Notes: a model not told the origin generated them from the letters alone. 52,242 bases of DNA from Oscillospiraceae bacterium (GCA_902785905.1 CADAAM010000001.1:91320-143561); one strand, 5' to 3'; counted from the first letter of the stretch, positions 1-8,607 are shown. Translations and numbers: made by a program.

Positions 1-1116
1 TCGGTGTTCGGCTCGGCCGGTTATATCAGCAACCGTATGGATCTGGTCGGCGTGTTCAAAACGGCCTCCTATGTCGTCAAGGCTCTTTTTTTGATGACGG
101 CATATCTCCTTCTCCCGCCGCGGGCCTGGTATATGGCGCTGGGTATGCTTGCCGCGGCGCTGCTGTTAGGCGTTTCCGATTTCGGCATCAGCCGGAAGTA
201 TCTGCCCGAAATCACGGTTTCGCACCGGAATTTCTCCTTCGGCGCCGTCAAACAGCTTGTGCTGAACGGCTTCTGGGCCTCCTTCAATATGGTGGGGGAT
301 ATTCTCAACAGCGGACTTGACCTGCTCGTCTGCAACCAGATGCTCACCAATCTGGAAATGGGTCAGCTTGCGATTGCAAAAACCATGCAGACCATCATGC
401 AGGGCGTATACTACATTGTCAATCAAACCTTCATTCCGCGTTTTCTCAAGACTTACGCCACTGACGCGCCGGGAAAAGTGATTTGGGAGCTGAAGCTCGC
501 CATGAAGGTTTCCGGCATGCTGGCAAATGTGATTTTTGCCTGCTTTGCGGCTTTCGGGCTTGCGTTTTACAAACTCTGGATTCCCGAGCAGGACATCCGT
601 GTGATCTATGTGCTGACGATCATCACCATTCTTACATGCATTCCCAGCGGCCCCATGCAGCCGCTTTACTATATCTATACGCTTACCCTCAAGCAAAAGC
701 TGCCCTGCTTCATCACCGTGATCGGCGGCCTGATCAATGTGGCGAGTATGTACCTTCTCATACGATACGCCGGGATGGGCGTATATGCCGTGGCCTGGAC
801 GACGGTGGCGGTGATGTGCTTCATCAACTTTGTCACAAATCCCCTCTACATGGCGTATGTGCTGCATATGCCGCCCTCCACCTTCTACCCCGACATTCTG
901 CGAAACGTACTCTCCTGCGGCGTGTTGACCTCCCTCTTCTGCGGTCTGAGCCGTCTTTATATGCCAGACAGCTGGCTGACGCTTATCCTTTTCGGCGGCT
1001 TCTGTGCGCTGTTCGGCGCACCGCTGCATCTGCTGATCGTATGCAGCAGAGACCAGTTGGGAGCGTTGAAGGCTCTTGTCAGGCGTGCGCCCAAATACAA
1101 GGAGGAGAATAAATGA
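1..1116 (+). CDS. Polysaccharide flippase (Wzx/MATE-like), 5' end outside window
   Basis: The frame is open from the first base, so the true start lies upstream; 371 codons are visible. The protein is almost entirely hydrophobic helices separated by short basic loops, including a conserved-looking stretch around NQTFIPRFLKTYA. This is the pattern of polysaccharide-repeat flippases (MVF/Wzx fold), which move lipid-linked repeat units across the cytoplasmic membrane. About 12-14 helices are usual, so roughly the last two thirds are present. Its stop overlaps the next glycosyltransferase start by ATGA, so the two are translationally coupled. The neighbouring glycosyltransferases and sugar transferase support a role in exopolysaccharide export. 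Substrate is unknown. Confidence 0.82.
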   Translation, partial: SVFGSAGYISNRMDLVGVFKTASYVVKALFLMTAYLLLPPRAWYMALGMLAAALLLGVSDFGISRKYLPEITVSHRNFSFGAVKQLVLNGFWASFNMVGDILNSGLDLLVCNQMLTNLEMGQLAIAKTMQTIMQGVYYIVNQTFIPRFLKTYATDAPGKVIWELKLAMKVSGMLANVIFACFAAFGLAFYKLWIPEQDIRVIYVLTIITILTCIPSGPMQPLYYIYTLTLKQKLPCFITVIGGLINVASMYLLIRYAGMGVYAVAWTTVAVMCFINFVTNPLYMAYVLHMPPSTFYPDILRNVLSCGVLTSLFCGLSRLYMPDSWLTLILFGGFCALFGAPLHLLIVCSRDQLGALKALVRRAPKYKEENK

Positions 1117-2207
1117 AGCTGCTGATGCACCGCATCAACCGGACGGACAAAAATGTACACCTTCAGAGAAACATCGAGATGTTCCGCAGGCTTGGCATTG
1201 AGGTCAGGGACGTCTATAATGACGATCTGCTGCGCGGAGATCTCTCCGGCGCCGACGCCATCTGTCTCAACTGGTTTGAGAACATCGACGGCGGGCAGGC
1301 CTTTATGCCCCCGCTGCGCTATGCCAGAAGACTTTTGCAGCTTCACCGGATCAAAAAGGCCGGGCTCTCCCTGCTCTTCTATATGCATAACCGCTTTCCG
1401 CACAACCCGCGCTATCCGAAGCTGAGCCGGGCGCTGTACCACAGGCTGGCAAAGCAGGCCGACGTGATCCTCACCTTTTCCGAGGAGACCGGTGCGGGAC
1501 TTGAGGAGCTGTTTCCGGGCGAGGGCTTTGGGGAGAAGACCGAGGTCATCCGCCCGCTCAACTACATTGGGGCGTATCCGTCCAATCCGGGCGCGCCCTC
1601 CTATGAAACAAGAAAAAAAAATGCCGGAAAGCTGCTGGTCTGCTTTCTCGGCAAGATTTCACCGTATAAAAATGTTGAACTCATCATCCGGGCCGCGAAG
1701 GAGCTGGCGCACAAGGACATCGCCTTCCTGATCTGCGGGGAGCCGGTCTCCCCGGAATACCGCGCGAAGCTGGAGGCGCTGGCTGCCCCCTGCAAGAATC
1801 TGAGCGCGGATTTCCGTCTGATCCCGGATTCCGAGATGGCGGCGATCCTCGACGTATCCGATCTGCTGGCCATGCCCTACGATACCCGGAGCGCCGCAAA
1901 TTCCGGTACCGGGCGTCTGGCCTTCTCCTACGGACGCAGCGTCATCACGCCCGATATTCCCTCCATGAACGCGATCCCCGAAGCGCTGATCTATAAGTAT
2001 CATTACGACAGTCCGGACGAGCACTATGAAATATTCCTTTCTGCGCTGAAACGCGCCTATGCCGACTGGCAGCATGATCCAGAACTACTGCGCGAAAAGG
2101 GCCGGGCGCTGAAACAGCTGATGGAGACGGATTATTCCGTGGAAGCCATCATGGAGCAGTACCGGGAAATCTTTCGTCGGCTGGCGGACAAGCGGCGCTC
2201 ACGCTGA
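1113..2207 (+). CDS. Glycosyltransferase, GT4-like (GT-B fold)
   Basis: 364 aa. GGAGGAG lies 6 bases before ATG 1113, which overlaps the flippase stop. The N-terminal half carries the receptor domain (RINRTDKNVHLQRNIEMFRR). The second half begins around residue 190 with the typical LLVCFLGKISPYKNVELII strand-loop of GT-B nucleotide-binding domains, followed by LICGEP and the donor-site region NSGTGRLAFSYGRSVITPD. It is therefore likely to add one sugar from a nucleotide donor to the lipid-linked repeat on the cytoplasmic face. Donor and acceptor cannot be read from sequence. It is followed 21 bases later by the adenylating enzyme, in an apparent operon. Confidence 0.85.
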   Translation: MKLLMHRINRTDKNVHLQRNIEMFRRLGIEVRDVYNDDLLRGDLSGADAICLNWFENIDGGQAFMPPLRYARRLLQLHRIKKAGLSLLFYMHNRFPHNPRYPKLSRALYHRLAKQADVILTFSEETGAGLEELFPGEGFGEKTEVIRPLNYIGAYPSNPGAPSYETRKKNAGKLLVCFLGKISPYKNVELIIRAAKELAHKDIAFLICGEPVSPEYRAKLEALAAPCKNLSADFRLIPDSEMAAILDVSDLLAMPYDTRSAANSGTGRLAFSYGRSVITPDIPSMNAIPEALIYKYHYDSPDEHYEIFLSALKRAYADWQHDPELLREKGRALKQLMETDYSVEAIMEQYREIFRRLADKRRSR

Positions 2208-2228
2208 ACAATGAAGGAGCCATGCACA

Positions 2229-3713
2229 ATGCGAAATATTTTGACCCAATTTGAAGCGACAGCCGCGCGGCTGCCGGAGAAGAGAGCGATCGCGGATCAA
2301 AGCGAGAGCTTTACCTTTGGGCAACTGCGGGATCTTGCCCGCCGCGTCGGCGCGGCGATCGGGACAGGCGAGAAAAACCGCCCCGTCGGTGTCTTGGCCG
2401 CTCGGGATATCCGCACGCCTGCCTTCTTCCTCGGGGCGCTGTACAGCGGGAATTACTATGTACCCATCGACCCCGACATGCCGCCGGAAAAGAAGCAGGC
2501 AATTCTGGACGAAACGGGAATGACCGTCATCCTCGGCACGGAGGAAAACCGCGCCCTGCTTGAAGCTCTGCGCTTTGACGGGGTCTATCTCACGCAGGAC
2601 ATGCCGGATTCGGAATACGCCGCTCTGCCGGACGTCGGGGACAACGATCCGCTCTACATGGTCTACACCTCCGGCTCCACGGGCAAGCCCAAGGGCATCC
2701 TCAAGAGCCACCGGGCAGAGATCAGTTATATTGAAACCTGCTGCGATTATTTCGGCCTTTCCGAAGACGAGGTGATCGGCAATCAGACGCCCTTCTTCTT
2801 CGACGCCTCGGGCAAGGATCTGTATATGATGATCTGGCTCGGCTGCACGCTGGAGATTCTGCCCACCAAGCTCTTCTCTTTCCCCACTGAGCTGATGGAA
2901 TACATGAACGAGCGGCGCGTCAGCTTTATCTCCTGGGTGCCGACCGCCATCTCTATCGTCGCGCAGCTCAATCCCTTCTCCCTGGTGAAGCCGGAATATC
3001 TGAAACGTGTCTTCTTCGTCGGCGAGGTCATGCCCATGAAGTATCTCAACAAATGGCGGCGCGCCCTGCCGGAAATCCAGTATGTGAATCTCTACGGACA
3101 GTCTGAGCTTGCGGGTGTGTGCTGCTGCTTTGAGGTGCGGGGCGAGTGGGACGACAAGGCGGTGCTGCCCATGGGCAAGCCGCTGCCAAACTGCCGGGTC
3201 TATCTGCTCGACGGGGAAGCCGTTGTTCAAGAGCCCGGCCATATCGGGGAGCTCTATATCGTCAGCGACGCGCTGGCCTTGGAATACTTCCGCGATCCGG
3301 AGAAGACCGCCTCTTCCTTCCTCACGAAGGACTTCGGTGAGGGCATGGTGCGCTGTTTCAAAACCGGCGACATGGCCCAGTACGACGGCGAGGGAAATCT
3401 GGTTTTCGCCGCGCGGTCGGACTTTCAGATCAAGCACATGGGGCGGCGCATCGAGCTCGGCGAGATCGAAGCCATCGCCACGACGCTTGATGAGATCAAA
3501 ATGTGCTGCTGTCTGTATAACCCTGAGAAGCAGTGGATTTACCTCTTTGCGGAGCTGTCGGACGGATACGCGCTCAGCGGTCAGGAGCTGCGCAGCATTC
3601 TGCGGGGAAAGCTGACGGACTACATGCTGCCGCGCAAAGTCGTCATTCTGGATAAAATGCCCCTGAGCCCCAACGGAAAATTGGACCGGCAGACGCTCAA
3701 GGGGCGGATGTAA
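2229..3713 (+). CDS. Amino-acid adenylating enzyme, DltA-like
   Basis: 494 aa from ATG 2229, chosen over an in-frame ATG at 2211 because AAGGAG (2214-2219) is spaced for 2229. It shows the adenylation-domain motifs in order: the P-loop-like YTSGSTGKPKG near residue 146, FFFDASGKDLYM with Asp192, NLYGQSEL, FKTGDMAQYDGEGNLVF, the hinge region SDFQIKHMGRRIELGEIEA, and C-terminal SPNGKLDRQTL with the catalytic Lys. In DltA and NRPS domains the Asp of the FDxS motif binds the substrate alpha-amino group, so an amino acid substrate is likely. It would activate the amino acid with ATP and load the carrier protein encoded next. The order here is A-C-B-D instead of canonical dltABCD, and the setting is a polysaccharide locus, so the target may not be teichoic acid. 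D-Ala specificity is not proven. Confidence 0.85.
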   Translation: MRNILTQFEATAARLPEKRAIADQSESFTFGQLRDLARRVGAAIGTGEKNRPVGVLAARDIRTPAFFLGALYSGNYYVPIDPDMPPEKKQAILDETGMTVILGTEENRALLEALRFDGVYLTQDMPDSEYAALPDVGDNDPLYMVYTSGSTGKPKGILKSHRAEISYIETCCDYFGLSEDEVIGNQTPFFFDASGKDLYMMIWLGCTLEILPTKLFSFPTELMEYMNERRVSFISWVPTAISIVAQLNPFSLVKPEYLKRVFFVGEVMPMKYLNKWRRALPEIQYVNLYGQSELAGVCCCFEVRGEWDDKAVLPMGKPLPNCRVYLLDGEAVVQEPGHIGELYIVSDALALEYFRDPEKTASSFLTKDFGEGMVRCFKTGDMAQYDGEGNLVFAARSDFQIKHMGRRIELGEIEAIATTLDEIKMCCCLYNPEKQWIYLFAELSDGYALSGQELRSILRGKLTDYMLPRKVVILDKMPLSPNGKLDRQTLKGRM

Positions 3714-3727
3714 GAAAGAAGGAGCGA

Positions 3728-3961
3728 ATGATGGAAGAACTTCTCGAAATTTTACAGGACATCAATCCCGACGTGGATTATGAAACCGAGGACAATCTCA
3801 TCGACGGCAAGGTGCTCGACTCTCTGAGCATCATACAGATGATCAATGAGATCTGCGAGACCTTTGATATTGAGATCGGTCCCAAGTGGATGCGCAATGA
3901 GAACTTCAACAGCGCACAGAAGATCTGGGACATGATCCAGGCAATCCGGGAAGAAGAGTAA
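3728..3961 (+). CDS. Acyl/aminoacyl carrier protein, DltC-like
   Basis: 77 aa, acidic, with AAGGAG just upstream of two adjacent ATGs (3728, 3731). The phosphopantetheine attachment motif is VLDSLSII with Ser32. The following helix (QMINEICETFDIEIGPKWM) and the later NSAQKIWDMIQ resemble DltC more than fatty-acid ACP. It should carry the activated amino acid as a thioester from the upstream adenylating enzyme to the downstream MBOAT protein. It lies 14 bases after the adenylating gene and 6 bases before the MBOAT gene. An alternative is a carrier for a non-amino acyl group. Confidence 0.87.
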   Translation: MMEELLEILQDINPDVDYETEDNLIDGKVLDSLSIIQMINEICETFDIEIGPKWMRNENFNSAQKIWDMIQAIREEE

Positions 3962-3967
3962 AGCTGC

Positions 3968-5572
3968 ATGTCGATCACGAGCTTTTCATTTTTCTTCTTC
4001 GTCTGCGCGGTGCTCCTGCTCTATTTCCTTGTTCCGCGAAGATTCCAGTGGGTCGTGCTGCTCATTGCAAGCTGTGCCTTTTACCTCTCTTACGGGGCGC
4101 AGTACATCCTCTATGTCCTTTTTACCTCTGTCACCGTGTATTTTGCCGCGGTTTACATGCAGGGGATCACGGACAGGCAGCGCGCCTGGCTCAAGAGTGA
4201 GGGCAGGACGCTTGAGAAGGAAGAGAAAAACCGCGTCAAGGCGCAGAACAGAAAGCTGAAAAAGCGCGCCATGCTCGCTGCGCTGCTGGCAAATCTCCTT
4301 GTTCTCTGCGTGTTCAAATACGCCCATTTTGCCATCGAGCAGCTCAACGCCGTGCTTCGTTTTCTGCGCGTACAGCCCATTGAGGACCGGCTCCGGCTGA
4401 TCGCCCCGCTCGGCATTTCCTTCTATACCTTCCAGATGATCGGCTATCTGGTGGACGTGTATTGGGATAACGTGAAGGCGGAGCGGAATTTTTTCAAGAC
4501 ACTGCTCTTCTGTTCCTTTTTCCCGCAGATCACCCAGGGCCCGATCAGCGAGTTTGGGAACCTGGCCGAGCAGCTTTTCGCCGAGCATGAATTTTCCTAT
4601 AAGAATTACTCCTGGGGCATGCAGCGCATGTGCTGGGGTTTCTTCAAGAAGATGGTGATCGCCGACACCCTGGCCCCGCTGGTGGCGGACGTGTTTGCCC
4701 ACTATGGCTCGTATGCCGGTATTACCACGCTCATCGGCGCCTTTCTGTACAGCATCCAGATCTACACCGATTTCTCCGGCTATATGGACATCATGTGCGG
4801 CCTATGCGAAGTCATGGGCATCCGCCTGACCGAGAACTTCGAGCGGCCGTATTTTTCCAAGTCCGTCGCCGAATACTGGCGGCGCTGGCATATCAGCCTC
4901 GGCGTGTGGTTCAAGCGTTTCATCTATTATCCTATCGGCATCTCCAAATGGAACCGCAGTCTCGGCAAGGTCTCCCGGGAAAAATTCGGGAGGAAGTTCG
5001 GCGACATGCTGCCCGCTTCGGTGGCGCTGGTGGTGGTTTGGCTGGCCACCGGTCTCTGGCACGGGGCGAGCTGGGCCTACATCGTCTGGGGTCTGGTCAA
5101 CGGCCTGTTCATCATCCTCGGCCTCTGGCTCGATCCCGTCTATGCCGCCTGCCGGGCAAAGCTCCATATCAACGAGAACGCCCGGCTATGGCGCGTGTTT
5201 CAGACGCTGCGCACCTTCGTCCTCGTCACCTTTATCAAGGTGCTGCCGGAGGTGGGTACGCTCTCCGAGGGGTGGGGACTCTGGATGCGCATTTTCACGA
5301 ACCATGAAATTCCGGGCAGTTTGCAAAAGCTTCTCCCCTTCCTTGACTGGTCGTCTCTGTTTACCCTTTCGCACTTTGGCATGGCCATGCTGGGAACCGT
5401 CTGCCTCTTCTTCTTTTCGCTGATCGAGCGCCGCCGCCCGGTACGCAGCTATACCGAGAAGTGGCCGATGCCCCTTCGGGCGGCTGCGCTGGGATGCCTG
5501 TTTTTCCTGATCTTTACCTTCGGCATTCAAAACAGTTGGGAAGGAGGCGGATTCCTGTATGCGCAATTCTAA
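3968..5572 (+). CDS. MBOAT-family acyltransferase (DltB/AlgI-like)
   Basis: 534 aa, about 10-12 membrane helices. Diagnostic features are LGISFYTFQMIGYLVDVYW, the FFPQITQGPI segment, YWRRWHISLGVWFKRFIYYPIG, and the catalytic histidine in GLWHGASWAYIVWGL. This is the DltB/AlgI/PatA branch of membrane-bound O-acyltransferases. In the Dlt system DltB takes the aminoacyl group from the carrier protein and passes it outward; in alginate systems AlgI passes acetyl groups. The adjacent DltA-like and DltC-like genes argue for an aminoacyl donor. Its 3' end overlaps the SGNH gene by 14 bases. The start at 3968 has only a weak AAGAAGAG and probably relies on coupling. Confidence 0.9.
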   Translation: MSITSFSFFFFVCAVLLLYFLVPRRFQWVVLLIASCAFYLSYGAQYILYVLFTSVTVYFAAVYMQGITDRQRAWLKSEGRTLEKEEKNRVKAQNRKLKKRAMLAALLANLLVLCVFKYAHFAIEQLNAVLRFLRVQPIEDRLRLIAPLGISFYTFQMIGYLVDVYWDNVKAERNFFKTLLFCSFFPQITQGPISEFGNLAEQLFAEHEFSYKNYSWGMQRMCWGFFKKMVIADTLAPLVADVFAHYGSYAGITTLIGAFLYSIQIYTDFSGYMDIMCGLCEVMGIRLTENFERPYFSKSVAEYWRRWHISLGVWFKRFIYYPIGISKWNRSLGKVSREKFGRKFGDMLPASVALVVVWLATGLWHGASWAYIVWGLVNGLFIILGLWLDPVYAACRAKLHINENARLWRVFQTLRTFVLVTFIKVLPEVGTLSEGWGLWMRIFTNHEIPGSLQKLLPFLDWSSLFTLSHFGMAMLGTVCLFFFSLIERRRPVRSYTEKWPMPLRAAALGCLFFLIFTFGIQNSWEGGGFLYAQF

Positions 5573-6590
5573 ACGGGTACTGCTTTCGGCGCTGTGCTTC
5601 TTGCTGACCTTCGCCCTGATCGCGGGACTCAGTCTCGGGCTCTATTACGGCTCGGAGACCCTGATTATCATGGACGCGAATCTGCGGGCCTCTCTCGCCG
5701 GGAGTCTGGACCGGTTAATGATCGGCTCCTCCCATGCATGGAACGGCTTTGCTCCCGCCATATTCGATGAGCGGCTGCACAGCAGCACCTATAATCTCTC
5801 GGGCGGTGTCTTTCCCATGTATGCCAAGCGCTATTTTCTGGAAAAGGAGCTTGGGCGCAATCCGCTCAAGGTCGTGTATATTGAGCTTTCCGACGACACC
5901 CTGACCCGCACGAATGAGCGGGACTATGCCGAGGGGGACGAGATCGCCATTGCGCGCCTCGACTCCTGGGGGGAACGGTTCTCCTATATGAGGCAGTTCC
6001 TGCGTTTTGAGGACTGTGTCAATGTCTATTCCCGCGCGCTCCTTCGGGGTTTCCAGGCTGCAGCCGCGATCCTGCGGGGCAAGAGCACCATGGACTACGC
6101 CGCCCGCGGCTACTATGCCAAGAGCGGCACAGACGTGAGCATGACACCCGATGAGGCGGAACGGAGCCGCGGTGTTGACCGGATCTCTCCGGCGGACTAC
6201 AGGCCGGAGAACATCGATCAGCTCACCGCCCTGCTGCAGATCTGCCGGGATGCCGATGTGCAGCCGGTGATCGTGGTGCTGCCCGTATCGGACAAGCATC
6301 TGTGGAAGACGGAGGGCGAGGAAGACTGCCGCCTCTGGCTCGAATCGTTCTGCCGGGAGCAGGGCTGCCCCTTCTACGACTTCAATCTTCTTCGTGACCG
6401 TTACGAGCTTTTCTCGGACAAGGAATCCTTCCGGGACGGCGGACATCTTTGCAGCCGCGGAGCCGAGACCTTCACGGCGGTTTTTGCCGATCTGATGGAT
6501 AAAGCGGAACGGGGCGAGAACATAGACGGCTGCTTCTTTGACAGCTATGACGAGCTGCTGCGGCAGTCGCCCTATCTGCCCGCCGCCTGA
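5559..6590 (+). CDS. Membrane-anchored SGNH-like protein (DltD/AlgX-like role)
   Basis: 343 aa. One N-terminal helix (residues 7-30) anchors an extracytoplasmic domain. The nucleophile block reads MIGSSHAWN (Ser57/Ser58) and the distal Asp-His block reads RDGGHLCSRG (Asp293, His296), a catalytic set compatible with the SGNH fold shared by DltD and AlgX/AlgJ. A strong GGAGG precedes ATG 5559 inside the MBOAT gene. By analogy it would complete transfer of the group delivered by the MBOAT protein to the glycan outside the cell. Whether it is a DltD orthologue or an independent SGNH transferase cannot be settled by eye. It closes the operon before a shared terminator. Confidence 0.75.
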   Translation: MRNSKRVLLSALCFLLTFALIAGLSLGLYYGSETLIIMDANLRASLAGSLDRLMIGSSHAWNGFAPAIFDERLHSSTYNLSGGVFPMYAKRYFLEKELGRNPLKVVYIELSDDTLTRTNERDYAEGDEIAIARLDSWGERFSYMRQFLRFEDCVNVYSRALLRGFQAAAAILRGKSTMDYAARGYYAKSGTDVSMTPDEAERSRGVDRISPADYRPENIDQLTALLQICRDADVQPVIVVLPVSDKHLWKTEGEEDCRLWLESFCREQGCPFYDFNLLRDRYELFSDKESFRDGGHLCSRGAETFTAVFADLMDKAERGENIDGCFFDSYDELLRQSPYLPAA

Positions 6591-6596
6591 CAGAGC

Positions 6597-6631
6597 AAAA
6601 GCACCCCGGCTGCTTGCGGCGGGGTGCTTTC
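6597..6631. terminator. Bidirectional terminator between convergent genes
   Basis: AAAGCACCCCG pairs with CGGGGTGCTTT around a 12-base loop, giving A/T tracts on both sides. It can end both the Dlt-like operon (+) and the asparagine-synthetase-like gene (-). Confidence 0.85.
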
Positions 6632-6642
6632 GGGAAATAGTA

Positions 6643-8127
6643 TCAGTTCTTTTTCTTCATCATGCCGATGTAGAGACTCAGCGTACGGAGCAGGCCGCGT
6701 GTCTCAATGCGGCAGCCAAGGCGTTTGAGCTTGTGCGCCAGGATTTTCAGAATCGTCTGATCCGGCACGGTGTTCTTCCCGAATGGGACGTCCGCGATCG
6801 CCGGACAGGCAAAGCGTATGATACGCGCCTGGTGCTCCTTTACGATTCTCTCCTCACGGGGGAATTTCAGCAGCATGGAGATCAGCAGACGGCAGTTGGC
6901 AGGCTGCAGCGAAACAGTGTGCTCAAGAAGGTCAAAGCCGTCTTCAATGGCGGAGAGCCAGCAACCAGCCCGCTGCTCCCAGTAGAATGCGTCGCAGGGG
7001 GCTAGCCCCGGCCTGGAGACATGTTTCTGCCAGTCAAAGTATTGATCGAGGGATTGTTTCTCCCTGGATTTCTCCGGCACACAGAACCAGTCGCAGAAGT
7101 CCTCCTTCGGTCCGCTGCCGTCAAAGGACCGGCCGTAAAACTCCACAGCTGTCTCCCATATGGAGCCTCGCAGCAGCGCCGTCTCGCCATAGGGTGCGGC
7201 CAGCTCCTGATACTGACCGTGCGCATAGAAGAGTCGGTCGGCATCGCGGATCAGTCCTGCCGTATGCCGCAGATATTCATCCTCCAGCTCGGCCGAGTAA
7301 CGGCTGTGATCGCGTGGGATAAAATGGTGCTGCGTGCCGGTAAGACGGCAGAGCTCCTTTGGCAGCTCCGTATCTTCCAGATAGATACCGTCATACTCCA
7401 GGGTATAGGCGTCAAAATCCAGGCCCGCATATTTAGCCAAAGCAAAGAGAGTGCGGGAATCGTAGCCGCCTGTCAGCGCCAGCAGAAATGTATGCTCCGG
7501 CAGCTTCTCCCGCATATTGCGCAGGGAGTTTGCGAAGACGTCGGCAAAGACGCGCACGCGCTCCTCCTCATCGGCGACGTCGGGGCAGGCATGCGCAAGC
7601 AGCGGACGCAGACGCGTCTCCCCGCTGTCGAAGCAACAGATCTGACTCGGCATAACGCGCGTGATTTCCGGATAGGGCGTCAAAGGCCCGGGCATCCAGT
7701 TCATGACCTTGCCGGGCTCGTAGATTTTTGTGTCCAGTTCCATCGCTTCGGCCAAAAGCGTCAGGCTGCAGGAGACGCCCGCCGCAGAGCGGAAGACCGG
7801 CATCAGCCCGCAGGCGTCAAGGAAGACGCGATCACCGCATATCAGCACATAGCGGCCGCACCAGCTCTCCTCCAGCTCCATGAGCCGGTCATCCTTGAGA
7901 GGGCCTTCGCAGCACTCCGACAGGGCTTCCAGCTCCCGCTCGGGAGATGCCTTCCCCGGCAGCGTCTGCCAGGCCAGACCGAGCAGCAGCACTTCGTGCT
8001 TTGGCAAATAAAACACTCTCAGCGCTTCATGACAGCTCAGCACCCATCCGCCTGACAGCGGAAGCGTCCGGAAGCCGGGCAGGGTGAGCGGTTTTTTCAG
8101 GATTACAAATTGACCGGGGTACGGCAT
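6643..8127 (-). CDS. Asparagine synthetase-like protein lacking the glutaminase cysteine
   Basis: 494 aa; start ATG 8127 with AGAGGTG upstream. The protein begins MPYPGQ, not the MCGI of glutamine-dependent enzymes, so the N-terminal nucleophile is absent. The Ntn-like fold is still suggested by CGRYVLICGDRVFLDACGL near residue 90. The synthetase half contains the pyrophosphate-binding loop as LLALTGGYDSRTLF, which corresponds to SGGxDS. It should adenylate a carboxylate with ATP, but would need free ammonia, another amine, or glutaminase help in trans. It is transcribed toward the Dlt-like operon and shares a terminator with it. Possible roles are amide formation on a uronic acid or a dedicated ligase. 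Function is not assigned. Confidence 0.72.
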   Translation of the reverse strand: MPYPGQFVILKKPLTLPGFRTLPLSGGWVLSCHEALRVFYLPKHEVLLLGLAWQTLPGKASPERELEALSECCEGPLKDDRLMELEESWCGRYVLICGDRVFLDACGLMPVFRSAAGVSCSLTLLAEAMELDTKIYEPGKVMNWMPGPLTPYPEITRVMPSQICCFDSGETRLRPLLAHACPDVADEEERVRVFADVFANSLRNMREKLPEHTFLLALTGGYDSRTLFALAKYAGLDFDAYTLEYDGIYLEDTELPKELCRLTGTQHHFIPRDHSRYSAELEDEYLRHTAGLIRDADRLFYAHGQYQELAAPYGETALLRGSIWETAVEFYGRSFDGSGPKEDFCDWFCVPEKSREKQSLDQYFDWQKHVSRPGLAPCDAFYWEQRAGCWLSAIEDGFDLLEHTVSLQPANCRLLISMLLKFPREERIVKEHQARIIRFACPAIADVPFGKNTVPDQTILKILAHKLKRLGCRIETRGLLRTLSLYIGMMKKKN

Positions 8128-8157
8128 ACTGCATTCACCTCTTTATGATTCGGGGAT

Positions 8158-8324
8158 TTAAGGCAACACCGCACAATCCGCCTTCGGCGCCTCCTGGAAA
8201 AATTGTGCTCTGATTTTGTCACTTTTTCTTGGAATACACAAAGTATTCCTGCAAAAAACTGCCTTCATCAGAACCCAATTTTTCTCAGGATTCGCTCTCA
8301 CCGAATTATGCGGAATTGCCTTAA
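8158..8324. mobile_element. MITE-like palindromic element, 167 bp
   Basis: Ends are 20-bp inverted repeats with 17 matches: TTAAGGCAACACCGCACAAT at the left and the complement of TTAAGGCAATTCCGCATAAT at the right. Inside, GAAAAATTGTGCTCTGAT pairs with the complement near 8258-8285 (16 of 18), and GGAATAC/GTATTCC forms the tip. The whole element folds into one long hairpin and encodes no protein. It sits between divergent promoters. Confidence 0.8.
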
Positions 8325-8385
8325 GTATACTTCTTTCACCCCTGCTTGGCAAGTACAAGCTTTTGCCCTCATGCGGCAGAGCTGT

Positions 8386-8435
8386 GTGAGGAACGCGCGA
8401 CCAGGCGTCTGATACGCAGGCGCGCGATGCCTCAC
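8386..8435. repeat. Long stem-loop in intergenic DNA
   Basis: GTGAGG-aa-CGCGCG pairs with CGCGCG-atg-CCTCAC over a loop of about 19 bases. It has no U-tract on either side, so it is not a classical terminator. Role unknown. Together with the elements on either side it fills the 518-bp gap 8128-8645. Confidence 0.6.
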
Positions 8436-8455
8436 TGATAATACATGGAATCATT

Positions 8456-8607
8456 GCTGTGAAAGCGCTGCTTCCACAGTAATAAATTGATTAAAGCGCG
8501 TGCTTCTCGCCCCTTACGGGGCAACCGAATCACATGCGCAAAAATCCCCATGCGAATGCTTTCATGTGTCGTGGCGCGATTTACAGCGCATGGGGATTTA
8601 ATCAGTA
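8456..8607 (+). repeat. Dispersed structured repeat, family R, copy 1
   Basis: About 152 bp, related to 34976-35130 (same orientation) and 36980-37131 (inverted). It contains three hairpins in order: CTGTGAAAGC/GCTTCCACAG, GCCCC-ttac-GGGGC inside a longer GTG..CAC stem, and an outer AATCCCCATG/CATGGGGATT pair closing a conserved core with GTCGTGGCGCGATTTACAG. It ends 38 bp before the next gene start, so it may lie in that gene's leader. Confidence 0.8.

Noticed and set aside
2229-6590. Canonical teichoic-acid dlt operon
   Set aside because: Gene order differs and neighbours are flippase, glycosyltransferases and sugar transferase; kept as Dlt-like only.
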